A DNA stretch of 8,642 bases, from NCBI GenBank assembly GCA_902783765.1, contig CACZSB010000040.1, forward strand, positions 1 to 8,642, written 5' to 3'. The position numbers and the translations under genes were made by a program. Below the pieces are notes generated by a model. It was not told where the DNA came from. It saw only the letters and a list, made by a program, of their open reading frames with translations, and ran no database searches. Of this stretch, positions 1-6,052 are shown piece by piece. The stretch is from an uncultured Lachnospiraceae bacterium (lineage in GTDB: Bacteria; Bacillota; Clostridia; Lachnospirales; Lachnospiraceae). The first letter of the stretch is position 1; each line of letters starts with the position of its first letter.

Positions 1-1
1 G

Positions 2-592
2 AGGGAACTGACCGGTGATCTGGCGGAGGTTAAGCGGGAGACCGCTTCCGTGATGGCGGACGAAGCCAAGGCCAAGAGAAACTTAGTGGCCAACCAGGAG
101 GAAATCGAGAAGTATACTAACCTGGCCAAGAAGGCCCTGGCCGCCGGCAACGAAGAGGATGCCAAAATCTTTATCAAAAAGAAACAGGCCCTGGAAGAGG
201 TGGGCGAGTCCCTGCAGCAGCTTTATGATGTGGCGGCTTCCAATTCCGCCAAAATGCGTCAGATGCACGACAAGCTGGTGACGGATCTTCAGTCCCTGCA
301 GCAACGCAAGGGCGTAATCGAAGCCAAGCTGAAAATCGCCAAGGCTCAGGAAAAGGTCAACGAGGCTGCCAAGAATTCTGCCACCAACAAGGCGGAGGCT
401 TCCCTGGGTGCCTTTGCCCGTATCGAGGAAAAGGTGGATCACATGCTGGATCAGGCCAACGCCATGGCAGAGCTTCAGCTGGAGCCGGTGGACGAGACCT
501 TCGCAGCCGAAGCCCGCTATCACGAAGCAGTGGTCAACAGCAAGGTGGATTCCGAGCTGGAGGCCATGAAGGCGGAACTGGGACTGTTATAA
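2..592 (+). CDS. pspA: PspA/IM30-family membrane-stress protein, 5' end outside window
   Basis: The reading frame is open from base 2, so the true start lies upstream; the in-frame GTG/ATG at 50-55 is inside the coiled coil and is not the start. About 196 codons are visible, ending in TAA at 590-592. The protein is a long charged, Ala/Lys/Glu/Gln-rich alpha-helical coiled coil. The stretch with NEEDAKIFIKKKQ matches the PspA hallmark in which helix residues alternate with 'ALxxGxEDxAR'-type sequence, and the tail (FARIEEKVDHMLDQANAMAE, then VDSELEAMKAELG) matches the family C-terminus. PspA/IM30/Vipp1 proteins are ESCRT-III-like; they bind the inner face of the membrane and oligomerise to protect it under envelope stress. 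In Bacillota the counterparts are LiaH and PspA. Its regulator and any partner genes would lie outside the window. Family assignment is firm; paralogue identity is not. Confidence 0.85.
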   Translation, partial: RELTGDLAEVKRETASVMADEAKAKRNLVANQEEIEKYTNLAKKALAAGNEEDAKIFIKKKQALEEVGESLQQLYDVAASNSAKMRQMHDKLVTDLQSLQQRKGVIEAKLKIAKAQEKVNEAAKNSATNKAEASLGAFARIEEKVDHMLDQANAMAELQLEPVDETFAAEARYHEAVVNSKVDSELEAMKAELGLL

Positions 593-602
593 TAGGGCTT
601 TC

Positions 603-624
603 GGTCCTTAAGGCTTTAAGGGCC
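603..624 (+). other. 3' UTR hairpin after pspA
   Basis: An inverted repeat begins 11 nt after the pspA stop. GGTCCTTAA (603-611) pairs with TTAAGGGCC (616-624) through nine pairs, one of them T-G, around a GGCT loop. No T-tract follows, so it is not a terminator by itself. It may protect the mRNA 3' end or simply precede the real terminator 18 nt downstream. Confidence 0.4.
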
Positions 625-641
625 CCAACGGAATTGTAAAG

Positions 642-685
642 AATCCCCCGATTATGAGCCGTTAAACTCGAATTCGGGGGATTTT
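642..685 (+). terminator. rho-independent terminator of pspA
   Basis: AATCCCCCGA (642-651) pairs perfectly with TCGGGGGATT (674-683) over a 22-nt loop, and TTTT follows the G run (682-685). The loop is longer than usual and the T-tract is short, so the terminator may be leaky. Its position between the pspA stop and an independent tRNA promoter supports the call. Confidence 0.65.
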
Positions 686-724
686 GCACGAAAAAGAGAA
701 AGCGAAAGAAATTCTGTAAAGCCC

Positions 725-753
725 TTGCATTTTAGCAGAACAGGTTGTATAAT
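725..753 (+). promoter_or_regulatory. housekeeping sigma promoter for tRNA-Gln
   Basis: The -35 box is TTGCAT (725-730) and the -10 box is TATAAT (748-753), with an optimal 17-nt spacer. This is near consensus, as expected for a stable-RNA gene. The predicted start is about 760, giving a leader of about 24 nt before the mature tRNA. Confidence 0.82.
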
Positions 754-783
754 CCCCTTTGTTCCTCTGACGGGAACTGAAAT

Positions 784-855
784 AGGGCTATCGCCAAACG
801 GTAAGGCAACGGACTCTGACTCCGTCATTTCAAGGTTCGAATCCTTGTAGCCCTG
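784..855 (+). tRNA. tRNA-Gln, anticodon CTG
   Basis: A complete cloverleaf of 72 nt can be folded. Acceptor AGGGCTA (784-790) pairs with TAGCCCT (848-854). The D arm is GCC/GGC around AAACGGTAA. The anticodon stem ACGGA/TCCGT encloses the loop CTCTGAC, placing anticodon CTG at 816-818. The variable region is CATTT, and the T stem CAAGG/CCTTG holds the loop TTCGAAT. The discriminator is G (855) and the first pair is a weak A-T, both usual for glutamine tRNAs. CCA is not encoded. CTG decodes CAG only, so a TTG-anticodon isoacceptor for CAA should exist elsewhere. The gene stands alone between its own promoter and terminator. Confidence 0.96.
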
Positions 856-862
856 GATGAAT

Positions 863-900
863 AAGCCCCGGATGCTGAAAAGTGTCCGGGGTTTTTCTTT
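863..900 (+). terminator. strong rho-independent terminator of the tRNA gene
   Basis: CCCCGGATGCT (866-876) pairs with AGTGTCCGGGG (881-891), an 11-bp stem with two T-G wobbles and closed by a GAAA (GNRA) tetraloop at 877-880. TTTTTCTTT follows at 892-900, and upstream A residues (863-864) can extend the stem into the T-tract. It ends the tRNA transcript 8 nt after the mature 3' end. Confidence 0.92.
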
Positions 901-912
901 CCCTGCCCCTCC

Positions 913-941
913 TTGACGCCGATGGGGGCGGTCGTTATACT
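913..941 (+). promoter_or_regulatory. housekeeping sigma promoter for cvfB
   Basis: The -35 box is TTGACG (913-918) and the -10 box is TATACT (936-941), separated by exactly 17 nt. The predicted start near 948 leaves a 5' leader of only about 22 nt, which consists largely of the ribosome binding site AGGAAAGGAAGG (951-962). No attenuator or riboswitch can fit, so control would be at initiation. Confidence 0.78.
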
Positions 942-969
942 TAGGTAATCAGGAAAGGAAGGCATAATC

Positions 970-1812
970 ATGCTTGAAATAGGGAAAACCCAGGAATTGG
1001 TACTGGATCATTTCAGCGAAGCGGGGGCCTATCTGCGGGAAGCAGAGGGGCAGGATACGGTATTGCTTCCGGGCCGTCAGCTGCCGGCGGGAGCGGCTTT
1101 GGGAGATCGGCTCTCGGTTTTTCTGTATAAGGACTCCGAGGACAGGCTCATTGCCACCACCGTCCGGCCCGCTTTGGAGCTGGGGGAACTGGCTTTGCTG
1201 ACGGTGAAGCAGCTTAGTCCCATCGGGGCCTTTTTAGACTGGGGCCTGGCTAAGGATCTGTTTTTGCCTTTCAAGGAAACTCAGGGAGAGCTGAAGCCCG
1301 GACAGAAGGTACTGGTGCGCCTGTATGTGGATCGTTCGGAACGTCTGGCCGCCACCATGCGCATCGAAAAGGGACTTTCAGCTTCCTCTCCCTATGGCCG
1401 GGATGATAAGGTTTGGGGCACCGTTTATGCCCTGAATCCCGAAATGGGCGCCTTTGTGGCGGTGGAAAATCGCTATTTCGGCCTTATCAGCCGTCAGGAA
1501 TTGTTTGAAACCCTGAGGCCGGGAGACCGGGTGGAGGCCCGGGTGGTGAAGCTGCGCCCCGACGGAAAACTGAATTTGTCCCTGCGCCAAAAAGCCTACG
1601 CCCAAATGGACGGGGACGCGGCCACCATCCTGGCTCATCTGAAGGAAACCGGAGGGATTCTGGGGGTAGGTGATAAATCCGACGCCGAGCTGATTAAAAC
1701 CGAACTTTCCATGAGTAAAAACGCCTTCAAGCGGGCGGCGGGCCGCCTTTTGAAAGAAGGAAGAATCCGTATTTTCGATGATCATATCGAAGCGGTGGGC
1801 CCCGAATCGTAA
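970..1812 (+). CDS. cvfB: CvfB/YitL-family S1-domain RNA-binding protein
   Basis: The 280-residue length matches the CvfB family (Staphylococcus CvfB, Bacillus YitL). The layout fits three S1-like beta-barrels and a C-terminal winged helix. S1-1 is roughly residues 1-65; S1-2 is about 69-132 (LTVKQLSPIGAFLDWGL, then LFLPFKE); S1-3 is about 147-208 (VWGTVYALNPEMGAFVAV, then LRPGDRVEARVV, ending in LNLSLR); the winged helix is about 213-277, with the family signature MSKNAFKRAAGRLLKEGRI. Known members bind RNA and influence expression of virulence and metabolic genes, perhaps through translation or RNA stability; the targets here are unknown. The ATG at 970 is chosen for its strong purine-rich ribosome binding site about 7 nt upstream and the family N-terminus (hydrophobic 'LEIGKTQEL'). 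Only a weak candidate terminator separates it from ftsE. Confidence 0.85.
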   Translation: MLEIGKTQELVLDHFSEAGAYLREAEGQDTVLLPGRQLPAGAALGDRLSVFLYKDSEDRLIATTVRPALELGELALLTVKQLSPIGAFLDWGLAKDLFLPFKETQGELKPGQKVLVRLYVDRSERLAATMRIEKGLSASSPYGRDDKVWGTVYALNPEMGAFVAVENRYFGLISRQELFETLRPGDRVEARVVKLRPDGKLNLSLRQKAYAQMDGDAATILAHLKETGGILGVGDKSDAELIKTELSMSKNAFKRAAGRLLKEGRIRIFDDHIEAVGPES

Positions 1813-1818
1813 AAAAGC

Positions 1819-1847
1819 TTTTCAATTCCACAGATATCGTGTAAAAT
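1819..1847 (+). promoter_or_regulatory. possible promoter upstream of ftsE
   Basis: TTTTCA (1819-1824) and TAAAAT (1842-1847) are spaced by 17 nt in the AT-rich 112-nt gap between cvfB and ftsE. The -35 match is only 4 of 6, so this is tentative. It would give the ftsEX run its own start near 1853 and a leader of about 70 nt. Confidence 0.35.
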
Positions 1848-1850
1848 AAT

Positions 1851-1872
1851 ACTGCCCTTTCGGGGGAGTTTT
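1851..1872 (+). terminator. weak candidate terminator or leader hairpin before ftsE
   Basis: ACTGCCC (1851-1857) pairs with GGGGAGT (1863-1869) with one G-G mismatch around a TTTCG loop, followed by a T-tract at 1869-1872. It could end cvfB transcripts, or sit at the 5' end of an ftsE transcript started from the candidate promoter just upstream. The short mismatched stem makes it uncertain. Confidence 0.35.
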
Positions 1873-1913
1873 CCTGTTGCCTTTTTACAGAAAAGCGAAG
1901 CCTTGCCAGAGGG

Positions 1914-1920
1914 AAAGGAG
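1914..1920 (+). promoter_or_regulatory. ribosome binding site that sets the ftsE start
   Basis: AAAGGAG lies 4 nt before ATG 1925, slightly close but strong. An in-frame TTG at 1877 has its own purine-rich GGGGGAG (1862-1868) 8 nt upstream and would add 16 residues. The ATG is preferred because FtsE proteins begin at the 'MIEFxxVSKxY' strand. Confidence 0.7.
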
Positions 1921-1924
1921 TTCT

Positions 1925-2614
1925 ATGATCGAATTTCGAAAGGTAAGCAAAAAATACGATGGCCCCAACGGTGTCCAGGCATTGTCGGACCTAACCCTGA
2001 CCATCCGGGACGGAGAGTTTGTCTTTATCATCGGTGACAGCGGCGCCGGCAAAAGCACCCTGATCAAATTGCTTATGGGGGAAGAAAAGCCCAGCGAGGG
2101 CTCCGTGCTGGTGGACGGCGTAAATGTGGGAAAAATGACAAGCTGGCAGCTGCCCCGCTACCGCCGGCATTTTGGGGTAATCTTTCAGGATTTCCGCCTG
2201 TTGCAGGATTACACAGTATATGACAATGTGGCCTTTGCCCAGCGGGTGGCAGGCGCCACCCGGCGAGGCATGGCCAAGCGAATCCCCAAGCTTTTAGCCC
2301 ATGTGGGTTTGGAGGACAAGCAGAAGAGCTTCCCCTCCCAGCTATCCGGCGGGGAGCAGCAGCGAGTGGCCCTGGCTCGGGCTGTGGTCAACGGCCCCCA
2401 GTATTTGCTGGCGGACGAGCCCACCGGGAATCTGGACCCTGCCAATTCCGCGGAGGTGATGCGGCTGTTAGAGGATTTTAACCGCAGCGGCACCACGGTG
2501 ATAGTGGTGACCCACGATGTGGCCATGGTCAACCAGCTGCGAAAGCGGGTGGTGACCCTGAAGGATGGCCAGGTCTTTACCGATATCAGCGAAGGAGGGT
2601 ATCAGCATGCGTAA
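1925..2614 (+). CDS. ftsE: cell-division ABC transporter ATPase FtsE
   Basis: This cytoplasmic ATPase partners FtsX in the FtsEX complex, which uses ATP hydrolysis to trigger peptidoglycan hydrolases at the division site rather than to move a substrate. The 229-residue length is typical. All ABC motifs are intact: Walker A GDSGAGKST (37-45), Q-loop Q88 in VIFQDFRLL, signature LSGGEQQR (140-147), Walker B YLLADEP (160-166), D-loop NLD (169-171) and H-loop H197 in VVTHD. The combination VIFQDFRLL plus DEPTGNLDP is diagnostic of FtsE among short ABC ATPases. The stop overlaps the ftsX start by 8 nt, which implies translational coupling and matched amounts of the two subunits. The start is ATG 1925 rather than TTG 1877. 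Confidence 0.96.
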   Translation: MIEFRKVSKKYDGPNGVQALSDLTLTIRDGEFVFIIGDSGAGKSTLIKLLMGEEKPSEGSVLVDGVNVGKMTSWQLPRYRRHFGVIFQDFRLLQDYTVYDNVAFAQRVAGATRRGMAKRIPKLLAHVGLEDKQKSFPSQLSGGEQQRVALARAVVNGPQYLLADEPTGNLDPANSAEVMRLLEDFNRSGTTVIVVTHDVAMVNQLRKRVVTLKDGQVFTDISEGGYQHA

Positions 2615-3509
2615 TTTGCCGTATCTGCTGGGCCAGGGCCTGAAAAACATCCTCCGGCACGTGGGGCCCTCCATTTTTTCCCTGAGTATTATGATTTTCA
2701 CCATCTTCCTTTTTGACGGTGCCAGCGCCATTATGCTGAATATCAACAATTTCGTGAGGGAGGCGGAGGAAAATGTCGGCGTCACGGTGTTTTTCGACGA
2801 GGGACTCAGTGAAGAGGAAATCCTGAAAATCGGAGAAAAGCTGTCGGATTATCCCGATATCCAGCGGATGAAGTTCACCACCGCCCAGGAGGCCTGGGAG
2901 AATTATAAGAAGGTTTATTTTGCCGGCAATGAGCATCTGGCGGAGGGGTATTCGGACAACAATCCCCTGGCCAATTCTGCTTCCTTTGAGATTTTCCTCA
3001 GCGATATCGGCAAGCAGATGGAATTTGTGGAATATGCCCGCTCCGTGGAGGGGGTTCGCCGGGTGAATTACAGCAATGTGGTGGCCGACGGGTTGGGCAG
3101 CGTGGCCCAGGTCCTGCAGACCGGCACCGTGATTATCCTGGCGGTGCTTTTGGTGGTGGCGGTGAGCCTGATCAGCAACAGCATTGCCCTGACCATTTCC
3201 ATGCGCCGGGAGGAGATCCACATTATGCGCTATATCGGGGCCTCCAATGCTTTTATTCGAAGTCCTCTGGTGCTGGAGGGTGTCATCATCGGCCTGCTGG
3301 GGGCCCTGATCCCCCTGGGGGTGATGTGGTTCGGCTACCCCGCAGTGGTGGATCATATCAAGGAAAAATATGCCAATCTGGTAAATATATTCGGATTTAT
3401 CACCCGTGAACAGCTTTTTAAGTTCATCGCCCCTATCTCGGTGGCCCTGGGCGTCGGGATTGGTCTGTTAGGCAGCTTCTTCTCCATTAAGAAGCACCTG
3501 AAGGCATAA
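2607..3509 (+). CDS. ftsX: cell-division membrane protein FtsX
   Basis: This is the permease-like partner of FtsE, with 300 residues and the family's four-helix layout: TM1 about 22-44, a large extracytoplasmic domain about 45-170, then TM2 about 172-195, TM3 about 221-246 and TM4 about 271-293. The cytoplasmic loop after TM2 has the FtsX signature RREEIHIMRYIGAS (200-213). The N-terminus (RNLPYLLGQGLKNILRH) is the usual FtsX amphipathic segment. The extracellular loop would contact the hydrolase or its activator. The start ATG 2607 has GGAGG (2594-2598) 8 nt upstream, inside ftsE; a longer in-frame start at 2565 only adds ftsE-overlapping residues and is rejected. The stop is 10 nt before ctpA. 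Confidence 0.95.
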   Translation: MRNLPYLLGQGLKNILRHVGPSIFSLSIMIFTIFLFDGASAIMLNINNFVREAEENVGVTVFFDEGLSEEEILKIGEKLSDYPDIQRMKFTTAQEAWENYKKVYFAGNEHLAEGYSDNNPLANSASFEIFLSDIGKQMEFVEYARSVEGVRRVNYSNVVADGLGSVAQVLQTGTVIILAVLLVVAVSLISNSIALTISMRREEIHIMRYIGASNAFIRSPLVLEGVIIGLLGALIPLGVMWFGYPAVVDHIKEKYANLVNIFGFITREQLFKFIAPISVALGVGIGLLGSFFSIKKHLKA

Positions 3510-3519
3510 GGAGAGAATT

Positions 3520-5052
3520 ATGGAACAGAATAAGAATCAAGGCTTTTGGAAGGGATTTCTGATAGGGGGCATCATCTTTTTTCTGATTGGCACCCTGGGT
3601 GTGGCAGCGCTTACGAGCCTGTTTAAGGGCCTGGCAGAGCGTCGGCAGAAAGAAACGACGCCCCAGGAGACATTGGTCACCACGGCCAATCCCTTGGAGA
3701 GCAGCACGGCCACAGAGACCACCACGGAGGCCATCCCCCCCACCACCACTACCGCGCCTACCACCACTGTGGCGGCCGATACTTCCGCCTCGCCCGAGGC
3801 AAAAACCATCGACCGGAACCAATCTGCCTTTTTAAAACGGTTTAATGAGGTTCTGGAGATTTTTGAAGAAAACCAGGTGCTGGATTACGATATCACCAAG
3901 ATGCATCTGGCGGCCCAGCAGGCTTATGTGGAGGCGGCCGGGGAAAAATGGGCGGATTATGAAAATGCCCGGCCCCAATACGGCCCTGAGGTGACGGTGA
4001 AGTCCTGGAAGGGGAACGCCGCCATTGACCGTATGGGGGAAATCGCCGAATTGGTGGCCCAGCGCCGGGGAACGGAGCTTCAGGACGAGTGGGAGGATGC
4101 TGCCTACCGGGCCTTTATTGAGGCCAGCGGCGATGCATATTCCGCCTATATGACTGAGGAGGAATGGCAGGATATGATGGAATCCTCCTCCGGTTCCTAC
4201 TGCGGGATTGGGGTTCAGATTTCCCAGGACATTAATACCCTGGAAAGCCGGGTGGTCACCGTCTTTTCCAATAGCCCGGCCCTGGAAGCCGGCCTGAAAG
4301 CCGGCGATATTTTCAAAGCTGTGGACGGCATGGATGTGACCCAGATGAAGCTGGATGAGATTGTGCTTTATGTTCGGGGTGAAGCGGGAACCACAGTGGA
4401 GCTTACCATTTACCGCCCCGCCACCGGCGAGACCTTTACCGTGACCTGCGGCCGGCGGCAGGTGGAGGTGGATACCGTTTTTTCCAGAATGCTCAATGAA
4501 AAAACAGGCTATATTCAGCTGACGGAGTTCGATGAAGTCTCCGTGTCCCAGGTTCGCAGTGCATTGGTCAATCTTAGGGATCAGGGCATGGAAAAGCTGG
4601 TTTTGGATCTGAGGGGCAATCCCGGGGGCTTGCTCAGTGCAGTGCTGGATATTGCAGATTTCTTTGTGCCCGCCGATTTGATGATTTTCCGCATGGATTA
4701 CAAGGGCGGAGAGTCTTATACGGAAAAATCCATATCCCGTCCCATTTTTGACGGGGATATGATTGTGCTGGTGGACGAGTTCTCCGCCAGTGCCTCCGAG
4801 GTGCTTACGGGCATCCTCCAGGATTATCACGAAGCCACCGTGCTGGGGAATACCACCTTCGGCAAGGGTATTGTCCAGAGCTTTTATGAGCTGAAAGGGG
4901 GCGGGGCCCTGAAGGTGACCATTGCCCATTACTTTTCCCCCAGCGGACGGGATTTCCACGGGGTGGGGCTGGAGCCGGATATCCAGGGCACCGATGATCC
5001 GGCCACCGATGAAGACGAGCTTTTGGAAAAGGCTCTGGAGCTTTTGAAATAA
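3520..5052 (+). CDS. ctpA: membrane-anchored C-terminal processing protease (S41, PDZ)
   Basis: A 510-residue carboxyl-terminal protease, predicted to be anchored by one N-terminal helix (13-35) with the enzyme outside the cell. A Thr/Pro-rich low-complexity linker follows (about 46-96, with 18 Thr between 46 and 88), then two similar helical segments (about 105-147 and 169-210), a PDZ domain (about 228-310) and the S41 core. The catalytic set is complete by alignment from memory to Escherichia Prc S430/D441/K455: S424 (middle Ser of SASASE), D435 in QDY and K449 in TFGKG, with the same spacing of 11 and 14. The PDZ domain gates the active site in characterised relatives such as Bacillus CtpB. 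AAGGAG lies 6 nt before ATG 3520. Position directly after ftsX suggests a role in controlling wall-hydrolase or other surface proteins; its substrate is unknown. A CtpB-like signalling role is possible. Confidence 0.93.
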   Translation: MEQNKNQGFWKGFLIGGIIFFLIGTLGVAALTSLFKGLAERRQKETTPQETLVTTANPLESSTATETTTEAIPPTTTTAPTTTVAADTSASPEAKTIDRNQSAFLKRFNEVLEIFEENQVLDYDITKMHLAAQQAYVEAAGEKWADYENARPQYGPEVTVKSWKGNAAIDRMGEIAELVAQRRGTELQDEWEDAAYRAFIEASGDAYSAYMTEEEWQDMMESSSGSYCGIGVQISQDINTLESRVVTVFSNSPALEAGLKAGDIFKAVDGMDVTQMKLDEIVLYVRGEAGTTVELTIYRPATGETFTVTCGRRQVEVDTVFSRMLNEKTGYIQLTEFDEVSVSQVRSALVNLRDQGMEKLVLDLRGNPGGLLSAVLDIADFFVPADLMIFRMDYKGGESYTEKSISRPIFDGDMIVLVDEFSASASEVLTGILQDYHEATVLGNTTFGKGIVQSFYELKGGGALKVTIAHYFSPSGRDFHGVGLEPDIQGTDDPATDEDELLEKALELLK

Positions 5053-5053
5053 G

Positions 5054-5060
5054 AAAAGGA
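5054..5060 (+). promoter_or_regulatory. distant ribosome binding site of holA
   Basis: AAAAGGA is the only Shine-Dalgarno-like stretch before holA and lies 14 nt from ATG 5075, longer than the usual 5-9 nt. It follows directly on the ctpA stop (5050-5052). Translation of holA may be weak or depend on ribosomes finishing ctpA. Confidence 0.5.
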
Positions 5061-5074
5061 ATCCTGTCTGGTTC

Positions 5075-6052
5075 ATGAAGAAGCTGAAACAGGAACTGAA
5101 AGATAATATACTGGCCCCCTGCTATCTGGTGGTGGGGCCTGAGGATTATCTGCGGAAAAGCTGCCGGGAGGCCCTGCGCCGGAAAGTGTGTGGGGATGAT
5201 ACCATGAATTTTACCTACCGGGAGGGTCGGGGCTTTGAAATAGCGGAGCTTAGGGAAATTGCCCAGACCCTGCCTTTTTTGGCACCTCGGCGGCTGATTA
5301 TGCTGGAAAATACCGGTCTATTAAAAAAGGGCGGGGAGGAGCTGGCAGAGCTTTTGACGGAGCTTCCGCCGGAGACCATCCTGGTGATGGTGGAGGAGGA
5401 GAGCGACAAGCGATCCAAATTGTATAAGGCCTTTGCCAAGCTGGGCCGGGTGGTGGAGTGCGGCTTTTTAAGCGAAGAGGAGTACCGGGCCGCCGCCCAG
5501 TCGATGTTCCGCCAGGGGGGCTATACCATAGACCGGGATGCCCTGGACCTTTTGTTGGAGCGCTGCGGCGGAGAAATGAATACCCTAAGCGGCGAGAGCG
5601 AAAAGCTTATGGCCTACTGCCTGGATAAAAAGGCGGTGAGCCTGGAGGATGTGGAGAGAATCACCAGCGTGACCCTGCAGGGGCGGATCTTTTCCATGAT
5701 CGATGCCATGGCCCTGGGCCGTCCCCGGGAGGCTTATCTTCTATACGAGGAGCTGCGGGCCCTGCGGGAGCCCCCTTTGCGGATCTTATATCTGATCACC
5801 CAGCAGGTGGAACGGATCCTGGCGGTGAAGGAACTGGGAGAGCGGGGCTTAAGCACCGCTGCCATTGCCGAGACCCTGGGGGTCAAGCCCTATGCGGTGG
5901 GGAAATATGCCCACCAGGCCCGGGCTTTTTCCCGGGAGGGCTGGCAGATGAGGCTGGAGCACTGTTTGAATTATGATCATGCGGTGAAAAGAGGGGATCT
6001 GAGCGATCAGATGGCGGCGGAGCTGGCCCTGGTGGAAATGAGCAGTCGATGA
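5075..6052 (+). CDS. holA: DNA polymerase III delta subunit (clamp loader)
   Basis: HolA is the delta wrench of the replicative clamp loader; it opens the DnaN sliding clamp for loading on primed DNA. The 325 residues match the family length. The N-terminal AAA-like domain starts with APCYLVVGPEDYL, equivalent to the family 'PVYLLYGEExYL', and as expected lacks a working Walker A. Further hallmarks are the TLPFLAPRRLIMLEN strand, MNTLSGESEKLMAY in the middle domain, and in the C-terminal collar IFSMIDAMALGRPREAY, ILYLITQQVERILAVKEL and KYAHQARAFS. The 3' end overlaps hflX by 4 nt (ATGA). In Bacillota holA is typically followed by rpsT and lepA; here hflX and a reductase gene lie between. The start is the first in-frame ATG and fits the family N-terminus. 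Confidence 0.93.
   Translation: MKKLKQELKDNILAPCYLVVGPEDYLRKSCREALRRKVCGDDTMNFTYREGRGFEIAELREIAQTLPFLAPRRLIMLENTGLLKKGGEELAELLTELPPETILVMVEEESDKRSKLYKAFAKLGRVVECGFLSEEEYRAAAQSMFRQGGYTIDRDALDLLLERCGGEMNTLSGESEKLMAYCLDKKAVSLEDVERITSVTLQGRIFSMIDAMALGRPREAYLLYEELRALREPPLRILYLITQQVERILAVKELGERGLSTAAIAETLGVKPYAVGKYAHQARAFSREGWQMRLEHCLNYDHAVKRGDLSDQMAAELALVEMSSR

Noticed and set aside
784..900. tRNA-Gln gene as the attachment site of an integrated element
   Set aside because: No integrase gene, no direct repeat of the tRNA 3' end and no accessory cargo are visible; the tRNA is followed directly by its terminator and core genes.
2586..3356. Minus-strand open frame of 256 codons opposite ftsX
   Set aside because: It is a His/Gln-rich composition artefact of the antisense of a membrane protein gene, with no domain and no credible ribosome binding site context.
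3832..5076. Long open frame of 414 codons on the minus strand opposite ctpA
   Set aside because: It is fully antisense to a gene with an intact catalytic triad, shows no recognisable domain, and such frames arise readily in GC-rich codon-biased DNA.
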